A stretch of DNA of 64,000 nt from positions 53,197-117,196 of the forward strand of contig JAIOJV010000048.1 of assembly GCA_019911805.1 (NCBI GenBank), written 5' to 3'. Numbering within the stretch: position 1 is the first letter of the stretch; each line of letters begins with the position of its first letter. Below are positions 37,076 to 46,216 of the stretch, in pieces. This DNA is from Gammaproteobacteria bacterium (GTDB lineage: Bacteria > Pseudomonadota > Gammaproteobacteria > Thiohalobacterales > Thiohalobacteraceae). The notes under the pieces were generated by a model. That model saw only the letters and a program-made list of their open reading frames with translations. It did not search any database and was not told where the DNA came from. The position numbers and the translations under genes were made by a program.

Positions 37076-38473
37076 TCAGCCGCTGCCGGTCGCCGTCACC
37101 GGCGCGTGTGAAGCGCGGACATGGGCGACGAAGCGTTCGGCCCAGCGGTGCCGCCGTGTGTCGCGTTGATGGGTGTAGCAAGCCAGCAGATTTTTGTAGA
37201 TGAGGCCGTCGTGTTCACCGTCGATGCCGGTGCCCCGCAGTACCCGGAAGGCGAAGCGGGCGCCGGGCGCGAGGTTGGTCAGGCCGGAGTAGTGAAACTC
37301 ATGGGCGGCGATAACCTCTCCCGAAGTGGTGCCGACCGGCCAGGGCATGGCAGCTGTTTCCTGCAGCTTGACGTAGCCACGGCCTTGCGGCCGGTCGTAC
37401 ATCTCGATATCGCCGGGGATCACGCCGACCATGTCCGCCTGCCGGTCTTTCCAACGCAGGCTGCGCGCCAGATACATCAGGCCGCCGCATTCCGCATACG
37501 TCGGCAGACCCTGTTCGATGGCGGTGCGGATCGCGGCGCGCATCTCGCTGTTTTTCGCCAGACGTTCCATGCAGGTCTCGGGGAATCCACCGCCAATGAA
37601 CAGGCCGTCGAGGGCCGGTAGCGTGCGGTCGTGCAAGGTGTTGATCGGCACCAGTTCGGCACCCGCGCGCTCGAGCGCGGTGAGATCGCCGGGGTAATAA
37701 AAACCGAAGGCCTCGTCGCGGGCGATACCGATGCGTACCTTGGGTCCGGGTGTTGCGGACGGGGTGAAGGGCGGTTCCGTCGGCAGTGCCGGGGCGCTCG
37801 CGGCGATGGCGCGGATGCGGTCCAGGTCGACCTGGCGGCCGATGGTCTCGCCGATATGGTGGATACGATCCACGGTCGCTGCATGCTCGTTGCTGGGAAT
37901 CAGCCCCAGATGCCGTTCGACGATCTCGAGACCCGCCTCGCGGCCGACGGCACCGACCACGGGGACATCGGTGTAGTGCTCGATTACCGCCCGCAGCTTG
38001 GATTCGTGGCGACTACCGCCCAGCTGGTTGAGGATCACGCCGGCGATCCGCACATCGCGGTCGAAGGCCTGATAGCCGAGGATCAGCGGGGCGATCCCAC
38101 GCGTCATACCGCGCGCGTCGATCACCAGCACGACCGGCGCCTGCAGCAGCTTGGCCAATGCGGCATTGCTGTTGCTGCCATCGAGATCCAAGCCGTCGTA
38201 CAACCCCTTGTTGCCCTCGATCAGCGCGAGGTCGGCCCGGGCCGCATAATGGCCCACGGTGGCCAGAATCTCGTCGGGCTCCATGGTGTAGAAGTCGAGG
38301 TTGTGGCACGGTGCGCCGGAAGCCTGTCCCAGCCACATGGGATCGATGTAGTCAGGCCCCTTCTTGAAGGGCTGAACCTGTACGCCCCGGGCGCGAAAGG
38401 CCGCGCACAGACCGAGCGTCACGGTAGTCTTGCCGGAGGATTTGTGGGCGGCGGAGACGAGCAGGTAGGCCAT
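37076..38473 (-). CDS. dsrN: DsrN, cobyrinate a,c-diamide synthase-like siroheme amidase
   Basis: 465 residues, CbiA family. The N-terminal P-loop SAAHKSSGKTTVTLGLCAAF, IEGNKGLYDGLD, and a C-terminal class-I glutaminase-like domain with the nucleophile Cys in YAECGGLMYLA and FHYSG. In sulfur oxidisers it amidates siroheme for DsrAB. The ATG at 38473 was chosen because MAYLLVSAAHKSSGKT is the family start. A 97-bp repeat-bearing gap separates it from dsrP. Confidence 0.95.
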   Translation of the reverse strand: MAYLLVSAAHKSSGKTTVTLGLCAAFRARGVQVQPFKKGPDYIDPMWLGQASGAPCHNLDFYTMEPDEILATVGHYAARADLALIEGNKGLYDGLDLDGSNSNAALAKLLQAPVVLVIDARGMTRGIAPLILGYQAFDRDVRIAGVILNQLGGSRHESKLRAVIEHYTDVPVVGAVGREAGLEIVERHLGLIPSNEHAATVDRIHHIGETIGRQVDLDRIRAIAASAPALPTEPPFTPSATPGPKVRIGIARDEAFGFYYPGDLTALERAGAELVPINTLHDRTLPALDGLFIGGGFPETCMERLAKNSEMRAAIRTAIEQGLPTYAECGGLMYLARSLRWKDRQADMVGVIPGDIEMYDRPQGRGYVKLQETAAMPWPVGTTSGEVIAAHEFHYSGLTNLAPGARFAFRVLRGTGIDGEHDGLIYKNLLACYTHQRDTRRHRWAERFVAHVRASHAPVTATGSG

Positions 38474-38570
38474 TTTGAATAGATACAAGTTTTAAGACAC
38501 AAGATACAAGTAAAATAATGCTTCCTTATTTGTATCTTGTACCTTGCATCTTGTATCTTGCCTCTGGTCG
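38474..38570. repeat. GATACAAG/CTTGTATC foldback repeat between dsrP and dsrN
   Basis: AGATACAAG occurs at 38481 and 38502, and its complement CTTGTATC / TTGTATCTTG at 38530-38539 and 38551-38560. The tract is visibly AT-rich against its GC-rich surroundings. CCTCTGGTC (38561-38569) also pairs with GACCAGAGG (38579-38587) across the dsrP stop codon, a possible terminator-like stem without a U-run. Confidence 0.65.
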
Positions 38571-39776
38571 CTAGTCGTGACCAGAGGCCACCGGGTCTTC
38601 CAGGGATTCCGGCAGGAAGGCGAGGACCTTGACCCCCACGGCGACTGCCAGCAGGGCGATACCGACGCCGCCGATGCCGAGCAGGAATTCCGGCAGGCTG
38701 GGCGTATAGGTATTGACGACGCCATCGTAGAAGCTGCTGGAGACGTCCATGCCCGGGAACAGTGTCAGCGGATAGGCCTGCCCGCCGATCAGGATGACGT
38801 ACATCTGCACCAGGCCACCGAGGATCACCAGGGCACTGGCCCAGCCGATGACGGCGCGGGACTTGCCGAGTGTCGGGTGATAGATCATAGCCAGTGGCAA
38901 CAGGCTGCCGAGCAGGATCTGGCCGATCCAGAACAATTGGGTGTAGATGCCGCCGTCGACGAGCAGGAAGTACTCCACCCCCTGGCGCTCGGCAATGTAC
39001 AGATTGGTGATATGGAATGCGATGACGAAATACAGAACTGCCGCAATGAACACCCCCAGCAGGTTCTTCAGCCGGTACAGCAACTGGTTGTCCAGCGGTC
39101 GCGCGGTCCAGCGGAAGGCGGCCATCAGCACCAGGATAAAGATCGCCAGCCCGAACGAGAAGGACATGATCACGAACATGGGTGCCATGATCGCCGCATC
39201 ATAGGCCTCGCGGGCGACCAGGAAGCCGAAGATGGAACCGGTACCGGTGGTCAGCGCCAGTCGCCAGATAAAGGCAAAGAAGCCGGCGGCCGGGGTGAAG
39301 CGGTTCATCTTGCGCTCCATCATCATCCACAGGTACACGGCCACGATGGCAATGAAGCCGGTGTAGAGAAAGATGTTCCAGGCGAAGATCGATTTGAAGT
39401 TGTAATAGGTCATGGCCACGATCAGGCGATCGGGGCGACCGAGGTCGAGCACCAGGACGGCGAGGCCGCCGATCAACAAGGCGATGGCCAGCAGGCCCGA
39501 CAGGCGGGCGAGCGGCTTGTAGGCCTTCTTGTTGAACACGGAGCCGATGGAGGCGACGTTGAGTGCCCCCGATGCGGCCACGATCAGGAATACCGCAAAG
39601 ACGTGCGGTATACCCCAGACGATCTGATTGTTCATGCCGGTGACGTAATGGCCGTGATGTTCCATGTAGTTGGCGGCACCCAGACCGACCAGTACCACGG
39701 CGGCCAGCAGTGCCAGCAGACCGTAATAACCAGTACCCTTGTTCAAGACTTCGCGGAAGTGAGTTTTTGCTTTCAT
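38571..39776 (-). CDS. dsrP: DsrP, NrfD-family membrane subunit of DsrMKJOP
   Basis: 401 residues with about ten transmembrane helices, NrfD/PsrC family. Exchanges electrons between the quinone pool and the iron-sulfur protein DsrO. Typical pieces are GMNNQIVWGIPHVFAVFLIVAA, LDLGRPDRLIVAMTYYNF and FVIAFHITNLYIAERQG. ATG at 39776. It follows dsrO with a 41-bp gap. Confidence 0.96.
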   Translation of the reverse strand: MKAKTHFREVLNKGTGYYGLLALLAAVVLVGLGAANYMEHHGHYVTGMNNQIVWGIPHVFAVFLIVAASGALNVASIGSVFNKKAYKPLARLSGLLAIALLIGGLAVLVLDLGRPDRLIVAMTYYNFKSIFAWNIFLYTGFIAIVAVYLWMMMERKMNRFTPAAGFFAFIWRLALTTGTGSIFGFLVAREAYDAAIMAPMFVIMSFSFGLAIFILVLMAAFRWTARPLDNQLLYRLKNLLGVFIAAVLYFVIAFHITNLYIAERQGVEYFLLVDGGIYTQLFWIGQILLGSLLPLAMIYHPTLGKSRAVIGWASALVILGGLVQMYVILIGGQAYPLTLFPGMDVSSSFYDGVVNTYTPSLPEFLLGIGGVGIALLAVAVGVKVLAFLPESLEDPVASGHD

Positions 39777-39817
39777 GACGACCGTTGTTCCTATCTCTCA
39801 GTGCCGGGGGCGACGCA

Positions 39818-40585
39818 TCAGATGCCGCGGTAGCGGAGACCGACATTCAGTCCGAGATCGGCCCGGATCTGAGTGCCACCGTGCTGGGCGAGTTCCTGGG
39901 AGATGCGACTGTCGGGATCGTTGAGATCGCCGAACAGCATCGCCTCGCGGCCTTCCACCGCGTTGCAGGCCTCGGCACAGGCTGGGATGGCGTCCGCGCC
40001 GTCCCGGTCGATGCGGTGCACACACAGCGTGCAACTCTCCACGGTACCCTTGCCGCGCGGGGCGACCGGCAGTTGATCTTGCAGATCTTCATGAACAAAG
40101 GAGCGTGCCTTGTAGGGGCAGGCCATCATGCAGTAGCGGCAGCCGATACAGATGTGCTTGTCCACCAGGACGATACCGTCCGCGCGCCGGAAGGACGCAC
40201 CGGTGGGGCAGACGTCCACACAGGGGGGATGCTCGCAGTGCTGACACATGAGTGGCAGTGATGCCGCATAGCCGGTGGCCCGGTCCTGCACCTCAACCTT
40301 GCGGATCCACTGGGCCTGCTGCTCCGGGGCGGAGTGTACCTCCGTCTCACCCCAGCCGTTTTCCGTCTGGCAGCCACGCACGCACGCGTCGCAGCCCTTG
40401 CTGCACTTGTTGGTGTCGATCAACATGCCCCAGCGCTGTTCGCTGGAGACGGGCTGATCCGCCGGCTTGGCCTGTGCGACCTGTTGCAGCAGCACACCGG
40501 GCGCGATCATCAGGCCCGCGGCAGCGGCACTACCACCGAGGAACTGACGGCGTGTCGTGTCGATATCATTCTTCTTATGTGTCAT
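39818..40585 (-). CDS. dsrO: DsrO, periplasmic iron-sulfur protein
   Basis: 255 residues. Twin-arginine signal (DIDTTRRQFLGGSAAAAG). The mature protein has several 4Fe-4S motifs (CSKGCDACVRGC, CQHCEHPPCVDVCPTGA, CIGCRYCMMACPYKA, CTLCVHRI). The ATG at 40585 overlaps the dsrJ stop by one base (TAATG). Periplasmic partner of DsrP and DsrJ. Confidence 0.96.
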   Translation of the reverse strand: MTHKKNDIDTTRRQFLGGSAAAAGLMIAPGVLLQQVAQAKPADQPVSSEQRWGMLIDTNKCSKGCDACVRGCQTENGWGETEVHSAPEQQAQWIRKVEVQDRATGYAASLPLMCQHCEHPPCVDVCPTGASFRRADGIVLVDKHICIGCRYCMMACPYKARSFVHEDLQDQLPVAPRGKGTVESCTLCVHRIDRDGADAIPACAEACNAVEGREAMLFGDLNDPDSRISQELAQHGGTQIRADLGLNVGLRYRGI

Positions 40586-41088
40586 TACAGCTTGCCCTCT
40601 CCAGCCAGCACGCCCAACGTGTCGGACGACACCGGAGTGTCGACCGCATTCTCGGTGTGGTGGAACGCCTTTCCGCCCAGCGGGTGGAAAGCGGTCTGTT
40701 TCACTGGCCGATCGGCATGGCACTGGAAGCAATCGATCTTCACCGCCGCGTACGTATGACAGCCGGCGCAGAAGTGTTCCGGGTTATCGATACGCGCAAC
40801 CACACCCTCGTCATCCGGCACCACGTGGCAGTTGATGCACTCTACCAGACTGAATCGCCGGGTACGGATGCCCTCGTGCACGGTTTCGTCACGCTGATGC
40901 AGAATGTACTTCATGTGGTTCTTCCGCATCTCCTCCCGCGGTTCCACGCAGCCCTGGGTCTCGCTGTAGCGGGCATTGGTCTTCACTTCGGGTAGCGGGT
41001 CACTGCTCTGGGCCGCGAGCGGGAGACCCATGAGGGTCATCCCGACAAGCAGTACCAGAGACCGCAGGTCTTGCAACATCACGGCCAT
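40585..41088 (-). CDS. dsrJ: DsrJ, triheme cytochrome c
   Basis: 167 residues, N-terminal signal anchor (LRSLVLLVGMTLMGLPLAAQ) and three CxxCH sites: CINCH, CAGCH and CFQCH. The extra Cys in TQGCVEPREEMRKNH matches the residue that gives one DsrJ haem its unusual His/Cys ligation. The ATG at 41088 has AGGAG 5 bp upstream and was preferred over the TTG at 41106. Confidence 0.96.
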   Translation of the reverse strand: MAVMLQDLRSLVLLVGMTLMGLPLAAQSSDPLPEVKTNARYSETQGCVEPREEMRKNHMKYILHQRDETVHEGIRTRRFSLVECINCHVVPDDEGVVARIDNPEHFCAGCHTYAAVKIDCFQCHADRPVKQTAFHPLGGKAFHHTENAVDTPVSSDTLGVLAGEGKL

Positions 41089-41109
41089 TTCCACTCCTGC
41101 AGTCAACAG

Positions 41110-43068
41110 TTACTCACCCAGCGCCATGTCGATGTAGCCGGTTGGGCAGACATCGGAGCAGATGTGGCAGCCGATACACTTGTTGTAGTCGGTGTCCACA
41201 TAGCGGCCGGTGGTGGCTTCCTTCTTGTTGACGCGGAAGATGGCATCCTGCGGACAATAGATCACGCAGTTGTCGCACTCGAAACACATACCGCAGCTCA
41301 TGCAGCGCTCGGCCTCGGCGATGGCGGTAGCCTCGGGGAGATTTTTGCGGCGTTCCTCGAAGTGGCTCAGCACTTCGTCGGCACCCGGACCGTATTCCTC
41401 GCGCTTGTTGCGTGGGGTGTAGGCAAAGTGGCCGAGGAACAGCTTGGTGTGCGGGATGATCTCCGCGGATGAACGGTCTTCGAAGTTATGCAGGGCCCAC
41501 TTACCGCTGGAGGTACCACGCAGATCGCCACGTTCCTCGACCTTGAAGTCCAGCGGAGCCAGGCCCGCCTCCTGCAGCTTGTCGAGCAGCCGGAAGCGAT
41601 CCTTGTCCACCTTCGGGCGCTTGACCTGGTTCTCATTATTCAGATACCGCTCGATGGTCTCGGCGGCGATGGAGGCCTGACCGATAGCGGTGGTCAGCAG
41701 GTGCGGACGGATGATGTCGCCGGCGACGAAGTGACCGGTCTTGCCCGGGACCTGATAGAACTTGTCGGCATCCATCAGCCCCTTGCCATTGTCGAATTCT
41801 TCCAGGCCGGCGAGATCGCCGCCCTGGCCGATGGCGGAGACGACCAGATCACACTCGATGTCGAACTCAGTGCCTTCGACCGGGATGGGCCGACCCTTCT
41901 CGACGGAACACTTGGCCATGCGCAATGCGGTGGCACGGCCGCTGGCATCCCGCACCAGGGCGACCGGCATGACCTCGTTCAGGATGGTCACACCTTCGTG
42001 TTTTGCATCATGTACCTCGTGCTCGGCGGCGGTCATCTTCTCGGCCGGGAACAGGGCGGTCAGGGTGACTTCGGCGCCTTCGCGGGCCGCGACCAGGGCG
42101 GCATCATGGGCGGTGTGCCCGCCGATGACCTCTTCCGGACGTCCCTTGAGATTGATATCGCTGATCTTGCCGAGGCGGCGGGCCACCGACACGACGTCAA
42201 CGGAGGTGTCGCCACCACCGACGCAGACCACACGGTCCGCGGTCACTTTCAAGTCGCCCTTGTTGTAGGCCTCGAGGAAAGCAACACCGGTGACGCAGTT
42301 CGGGGTCTCATCCCAACCCTCGACGGGCAGGCCGCGACCGGTCTTGCAGCCGATGGTCCACAGGATGGCGCCGAATTCCTTTTCCAGGTCTTCGACCTTG
42401 ACGTCCCTGCCGACACGGGTGTTGGGACGGACCTCGACATCGCCCATCTCGACGATACGCTCGATCTCGCGATCCAGCACGTCACGCGGGGTGCGGTAGC
42501 CCGGGATGCCGTAGCGCATCATGCCGCCGAGTTCGGCGTGATCATCGAAGATACAGCTGGCGATACCGCGGCGGCGCAGATGATAGGCGGCGGCCATACC
42601 GGCAGGACCACCGCCGATAATAGCGACCTTCTTGTCGCTGGTGAGCGCCGGAACGTCGAACCGATAGCTGTTCTCGAAGGCCGTGTCGCCGATGAACTGT
42701 TCGACGGCGTTGATGCCGACGAAATCCTCGACCTCGTTGCGGTTGCAACCGTCCTCGCAGGGTGCCGGACATACGCGGCCCATCATGGCGGGGAACGGGT
42801 TCGAATTGGTCAGGCGGCGGAAGGCATACTCCTGCCAGGTCACGTCTTTCGGCGGCTTTTCGATACCGCGGACGATCAACAGCCAGCCGCGGATATCCTC
42901 ACCGGAGGGGCAGCTGCCCTGGCAGGGCGGGGTACGGTGCACATACGTGGGACACTTATGGGAATGGTCGCCCTTGAAGATGGCGTCCTGCCAGTTGCCC
43001 CATTGGTTGTCACCGTCCTTGAACTTGCGGAACGTGAGTTTCTGCATATCGTCGCGAGAAGTTGCCAT
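41110..43068 (-). CDS. dsrL: DsrL, NAD(P)H:acceptor iron-sulfur flavoprotein
   Basis: 652 residues, GltD-like. The N-terminal Cys cluster (CPTYVHRTPPCQGSCPSG, CPAPCEDGCNR), FAD site IIGGGPAGMAAAYHLRRRG, NAD(P) site CVGGGDTSVDVVSVARRLG and a C-terminal two-cluster ferredoxin domain (CMSCGMCFECDNCVIYCPQ, CIGCHICSDVCPTG) are all present. In sulfur oxidisers it is needed for DsrAB function and links it to NAD(H). ATG at 43068 after AGGAGAACAGGC. Confidence 0.96.
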   Translation of the reverse strand: MATSRDDMQKLTFRKFKDGDNQWGNWQDAIFKGDHSHKCPTYVHRTPPCQGSCPSGEDIRGWLLIVRGIEKPPKDVTWQEYAFRRLTNSNPFPAMMGRVCPAPCEDGCNRNEVEDFVGINAVEQFIGDTAFENSYRFDVPALTSDKKVAIIGGGPAGMAAAYHLRRRGIASCIFDDHAELGGMMRYGIPGYRTPRDVLDREIERIVEMGDVEVRPNTRVGRDVKVEDLEKEFGAILWTIGCKTGRGLPVEGWDETPNCVTGVAFLEAYNKGDLKVTADRVVCVGGGDTSVDVVSVARRLGKISDINLKGRPEEVIGGHTAHDAALVAAREGAEVTLTALFPAEKMTAAEHEVHDAKHEGVTILNEVMPVALVRDASGRATALRMAKCSVEKGRPIPVEGTEFDIECDLVVSAIGQGGDLAGLEEFDNGKGLMDADKFYQVPGKTGHFVAGDIIRPHLLTTAIGQASIAAETIERYLNNENQVKRPKVDKDRFRLLDKLQEAGLAPLDFKVEERGDLRGTSSGKWALHNFEDRSSAEIIPHTKLFLGHFAYTPRNKREEYGPGADEVLSHFEERRKNLPEATAIAEAERCMSCGMCFECDNCVIYCPQDAIFRVNKKEATTGRYVDTDYNKCIGCHICSDVCPTGYIDMALGE

Positions 43069-43144
43069 GCCTGTTCTCCTGTGAGGTGAACCCGGATGCC
43101 GGAATTCGTCGTCTTTCGTATCGGTCGTGTGTAACGTTGTTGGA

Positions 43145-44635
43145 CTACTGTTTGTCACCCAGCACGATGGCATTGCTCACCAGCTGGTGGACACTGACGA
43201 TCTGATCGAGTGTGAAACCGTAGTAGGGTAAGACTTTGGCGAACTGGCTCTTGCAGATAGCACAGATCGCCGCCATATGAGTCACGCCATGCTCTTCGAC
43301 GACCTGTTTCAAGGCCTGCATGCGGGGCAGTGCGCCCTTCACGCGAACCTCCATCAGATCGTCAGTCAACAGACCGCCGCCACCCCCACAGCAGAAGGTT
43401 CCTTCCAGGATGGTGTCGGTGGGCATATCGTAAAAATTGTTGCAGCTGGCCTTGATGATCTCGCGGGGGATCACGAACTGACCGCCGGGCAGATCGCCCA
43501 TACGCGAGGCACGTGCCACGTTGCAGGAATCGTGATAGGTCAGCCGCATGTGATCATTGGCCGACTTGTCCAGTGTCAGGGCGCCACGCCGGATCAGGTC
43601 GTAGGTGAACTCGCAGATGTGCTGCGGTACCGGGTAACGCGGATCCAGGAAATCGAACGGACCGGCCAGCGTGTTCAGGAAACTGTAGGCAACGCGCCAG
43701 GCATGGCCGCATTCACCGAATATGATGCGCTTGGCGCCGAGATCCAGGGCGGCTTCGCGGATGCGCAGAGCGACCTTGCGCATATTCTCGTAGGAGCCGA
43801 TGAACATGCCGAAGTTCGCGGCCTCGGAGGCATGCGAGCTCAAGGTCCAACTGACACCGGCCTGGTGGAATACCTTGCCGTAGCCGATCAGACCGTCCAC
43901 ATGGGGTTCGGCGAAGAAGTCGGCCGACGGTGTGATCACCAGGATCTCAGCACCTTTCTCGTCCACCGGAAAACGGACATCGACGCCGGTCTCGTCCTTG
44001 ACGTCCTCCTCGAGGCCCTCGAGGGTGTCGCGCAGCGCAGGTTCGGGCAGACCGAGGTTGTTGCCGATCTTGTGGACCTTGGCGATGATTTCGTTGCAGT
44101 ATTTCTGGCCCACGCCAACGGCGTCCATGATCTCGCGCGCGGCCATGGAAATCTCGGCCGTGTCGATACCGTAGGGGCAGTAGACCGAACAGCGCCGACA
44201 CTGCGAGCACTGGTGATAATAGTTGTACCAGTCGTCCAGCACCTCTTTGGTCAGGTCAGTGGCACCGACCAGCTTTGGGAAATACTTGCCGGCGAAGGTG
44301 AAATAGCGGCGGTAGACCTTGCGCAGCAGATCCTGGCGCGCGACCGGCATGTTCTTGGGGTCAGTCGTGCCGAGGTAATAGTGGCACTTGTCAGTGCAGG
44401 CGCCACACTTGACGCAGATATCCAGGAATACCTGCAGGCTGCGATATTTGCCCAGCAGATCGCCCATCTTGCCGATAGCGACTTCCTGCCAGTTGTCCAC
44501 CAGTTCACCCGGGAAGCCCAGCGCCTGCTGGAATTCCGCCTTGGCAGGGAACGTCTTCATATGCGCCATCACGCCTTCTTGGAGCAGCGGAATGGTTGGG
44601 TATTCTTTGATTTCCGGTGTTTCGAAATTGGCCAC
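43145..44635 (-). CDS. dsrK: DsrK, HdrD-like iron-sulfur subunit
   Basis: 496 residues. N-terminal 4Fe-4S motifs (CVKCGACTDKCHYY, CSQCRRCSVYCPYG) and C-terminal CCG-type cysteine motifs (GECGHAWR, SCNVAR, FCCGGGGGLL), as in heterodisulfide reductase HdrD. It is thought to oxidise/reduce DsrC disulfide or trisulfide at the cytoplasmic face of DsrMKJOP. The start is a GTG at 44635 preceded by GAGGAAAC. Confidence 0.96.
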   Translation of the reverse strand: MANFETPEIKEYPTIPLLQEGVMAHMKTFPAKAEFQQALGFPGELVDNWQEVAIGKMGDLLGKYRSLQVFLDICVKCGACTDKCHYYLGTTDPKNMPVARQDLLRKVYRRYFTFAGKYFPKLVGATDLTKEVLDDWYNYYHQCSQCRRCSVYCPYGIDTAEISMAAREIMDAVGVGQKYCNEIIAKVHKIGNNLGLPEPALRDTLEGLEEDVKDETGVDVRFPVDEKGAEILVITPSADFFAEPHVDGLIGYGKVFHQAGVSWTLSSHASEAANFGMFIGSYENMRKVALRIREAALDLGAKRIIFGECGHAWRVAYSFLNTLAGPFDFLDPRYPVPQHICEFTYDLIRRGALTLDKSANDHMRLTYHDSCNVARASRMGDLPGGQFVIPREIIKASCNNFYDMPTDTILEGTFCCGGGGGLLTDDLMEVRVKGALPRMQALKQVVEEHGVTHMAAICAICKSQFAKVLPYYGFTLDQIVSVHQLVSNAIVLGDKQ

Positions 44636-44685
44636 GTTGTTTCCTCGAAAGCCTAACCGTCTGTCACTGTCCAGATCCGATCAGA

Positions 44686-45441
44686 TCAGGCCCGTTCGTT
44701 GGTTTCCAATTTCGCCGCCCAGGGCGCGAGGTGACGTTTCTCACGCGGATTGTCGACCTGGTTGCGAGTCGGGCTGAAGAACATGCCAGGGGCATGCAGC
44801 AGCTTACTGATGGGGAAGATCAACATCAGCACGATGACGAGACCCAGATGGATCAGGATCAGCGGATCAGTGGGCAGCGGCTTCGGATCGAAATAAATCA
44901 GACCGAGCGCGAATTCCTTGAGGCTGACGATGTCAGTATGTGCGACGAAACTCATGCCCAGGCCGCTGAGGGCGATGGCCAGCAGCAGCAGCAGGGTGAG
45001 GTGATCCGAGGGGCTGGTGATGTAACGTACCCGATCGACGAAGATGCGGCGGCCGAGCAGGCCCAGCAGACCGATCACCATACCGAAACCGGCGTATTTG
45101 CCGAAGCTCTGGACCACTTGCAGGGTGACCAGCGGCCACAGGATGTTGTCCGGGCTCATGGCATAGCGAAGGTGCCGAAAGAACGCCAGGAGCAGGGAAA
45201 AATGGAAAATCCAGCCGAAGATCCAGGTCCACTTGGTGGACTTGAACAGGCTTTCGAAGAACACGACTTCACGGAAAATGCGCATGATCACGCCGCCCTG
45301 TGTGGTGGGGGCAGGTGTCGTTGGAATCTTCAAGGGTGCAGGCGCGGCCGCATATTTGCGGATACGCAACCCCACGCCGATCAGCAGCACGAGGCCCGCA
45401 AGGTAAAACAGGGCGGTGTAGGTGACAGTCACGAACGACAC
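44686..45441 (-). CDS. dsrM: DsrM, membrane cytochrome b subunit
   Basis: 251 residues, about five to six transmembrane helices, NarI/HdrE-like di-haem cytochrome b. Candidate haem His residues lie in IFHFSLLLAFFRHLRYAM and LILIHLGLVIVLMLIFPISKLLHAP. GTG start at 45441 with AAGGAG 6-7 bp upstream. Forms the quinone-linked anchor for DsrK. Confidence 0.95.
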   Translation of the reverse strand: MSFVTVTYTALFYLAGLVLLIGVGLRIRKYAAAPAPLKIPTTPAPTTQGGVIMRIFREVVFFESLFKSTKWTWIFGWIFHFSLLLAFFRHLRYAMSPDNILWPLVTLQVVQSFGKYAGFGMVIGLLGLLGRRIFVDRVRYITSPSDHLTLLLLLAIALSGLGMSFVAHTDIVSLKEFALGLIYFDPKPLPTDPLILIHLGLVIVLMLIFPISKLLHAPGMFFSPTRNQVDNPREKRHLAPWAAKLETNERA

Positions 45442-45471
45442 CGTCTTCTCCTTACAGAAGTCCTATCGAAA

Positions 45472-45489
45472 GGGGGGGAGAGCCCCCCC
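45472..45489 (-). terminator. G7/C7 hairpin between dsrC and dsrM
   Basis: GGGGGGG-agag-CCCCCCC (45472-45489). In the transcribed (minus) direction it lies just after dsrC and is followed by TTTCG. It could act as a partial terminator or 3' stabiliser that lets dsrC be made in excess of dsrM. Confidence 0.55.
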
Positions 45490-45508
45490 CATATCTTCTT
45501 GCCTGTAT

Positions 45509-45844
45509 TCAGATACAACCGGTCGGCTTCGGCAGACCGGCGTATTTGCACGCCTGCTTGGCCGGACCATACGGGAACAGTTCGTACAGATACTTGCTGT
45601 TGCCCTTGTCCGCACCGAGCTTTTTGCCGATCGCCTTGGTCAGCACACGGACGGCCGGGGCGATCTGGTACTCGTCGTAGTATTCACGCAGGAAATTGAT
45701 CACTTCCCAGTGGGCATCGGTCAGGGTGACGTCATCCAGCTTGGCCATGATGGTGGCAGCTTCAGGCTCCCACTGGTTCAGGTCGGTGAGGTAGCCTTCT
45801 TCGTCAACTTCCAAGGTCTTGCCATTCATATCGATATTCGCCAT
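45509..45844 (-). CDS. dsrC: DsrC sulfur carrier
   Basis: 111 residues. The C-terminal arm has both conserved cysteines, AKQACKYAGL and the penultimate Cys in KPTGCI, so it is a true DsrC and not TusE. It accepts sulfur from DsrEFH and delivers it to DsrAB. ATG at 45844 (MANIDMNGKTLEVDEEGYL). An in-frame ATG 15 bp upstream is unlikely. Confidence 0.98.
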   Translation of the reverse strand: MANIDMNGKTLEVDEEGYLTDLNQWEPEAATIMAKLDDVTLTDAHWEVINFLREYYDEYQIAPAVRVLTKAIGKKLGADKGNSKYLYELFPYGPAKQACKYAGLPKPTGCI

Positions 45845-45887
45845 GGTCGGTCTCCTCAATGAGTTTGGAGCGTGAGTTGATGGAACT

Positions 45888-46196
45888 TCAGAGCCAGGCC
45901 TGAACCTTGTCGTATTCAGTCACCAGATCGACAAATCCGGCATAATCCACGACGGCGACGCCGTCGATCACCTGGTCTTCTGTCAAGCCCCGAGCCTTGA
46001 GGTCAGGGCCAAGTACATAAATTTTCAGATTCCCGAGCGCCTCTTCGATCTTGGGGGTGACTGCGGTGCCCTTGACGGCACCCAGGACACCATCCTCGAA
46101 CATCAGGACACCGGCCCCGTCCACCGCATGGGTGAGGGCGGTGTCGAGCGAGCGCCTGTCGAAGGGAGATTTGTTTACCGTGTGCAGCATTGCCAT
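45888..46196 (-). CDS. dsrH: DsrH subunit of DsrEFH
   Basis: 102 residues, TusB-like (MLHTVNKSPFDRRS, KIYVLGPDLKARGL, VDYAGFVDL). The position of the cysteine known as Cys20 in Allochromatium DsrH is Ala20 here (codon GCC). There is no other cysteine in the protein. Partner of DsrE and DsrF in the hexameric sulfurtransferase. Confidence 0.95.
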   Translation of the reverse strand: MAMLHTVNKSPFDRRSLDTALTHAVDGAGVLMFEDGVLGAVKGTAVTPKIEEALGNLKIYVLGPDLKARGLTEDQVIDGVAVVDYAGFVDLVTEYDKVQAWL

Positions 46197-46216
46197 CGTC
46201 GTTTTTCCTCTCCGGA

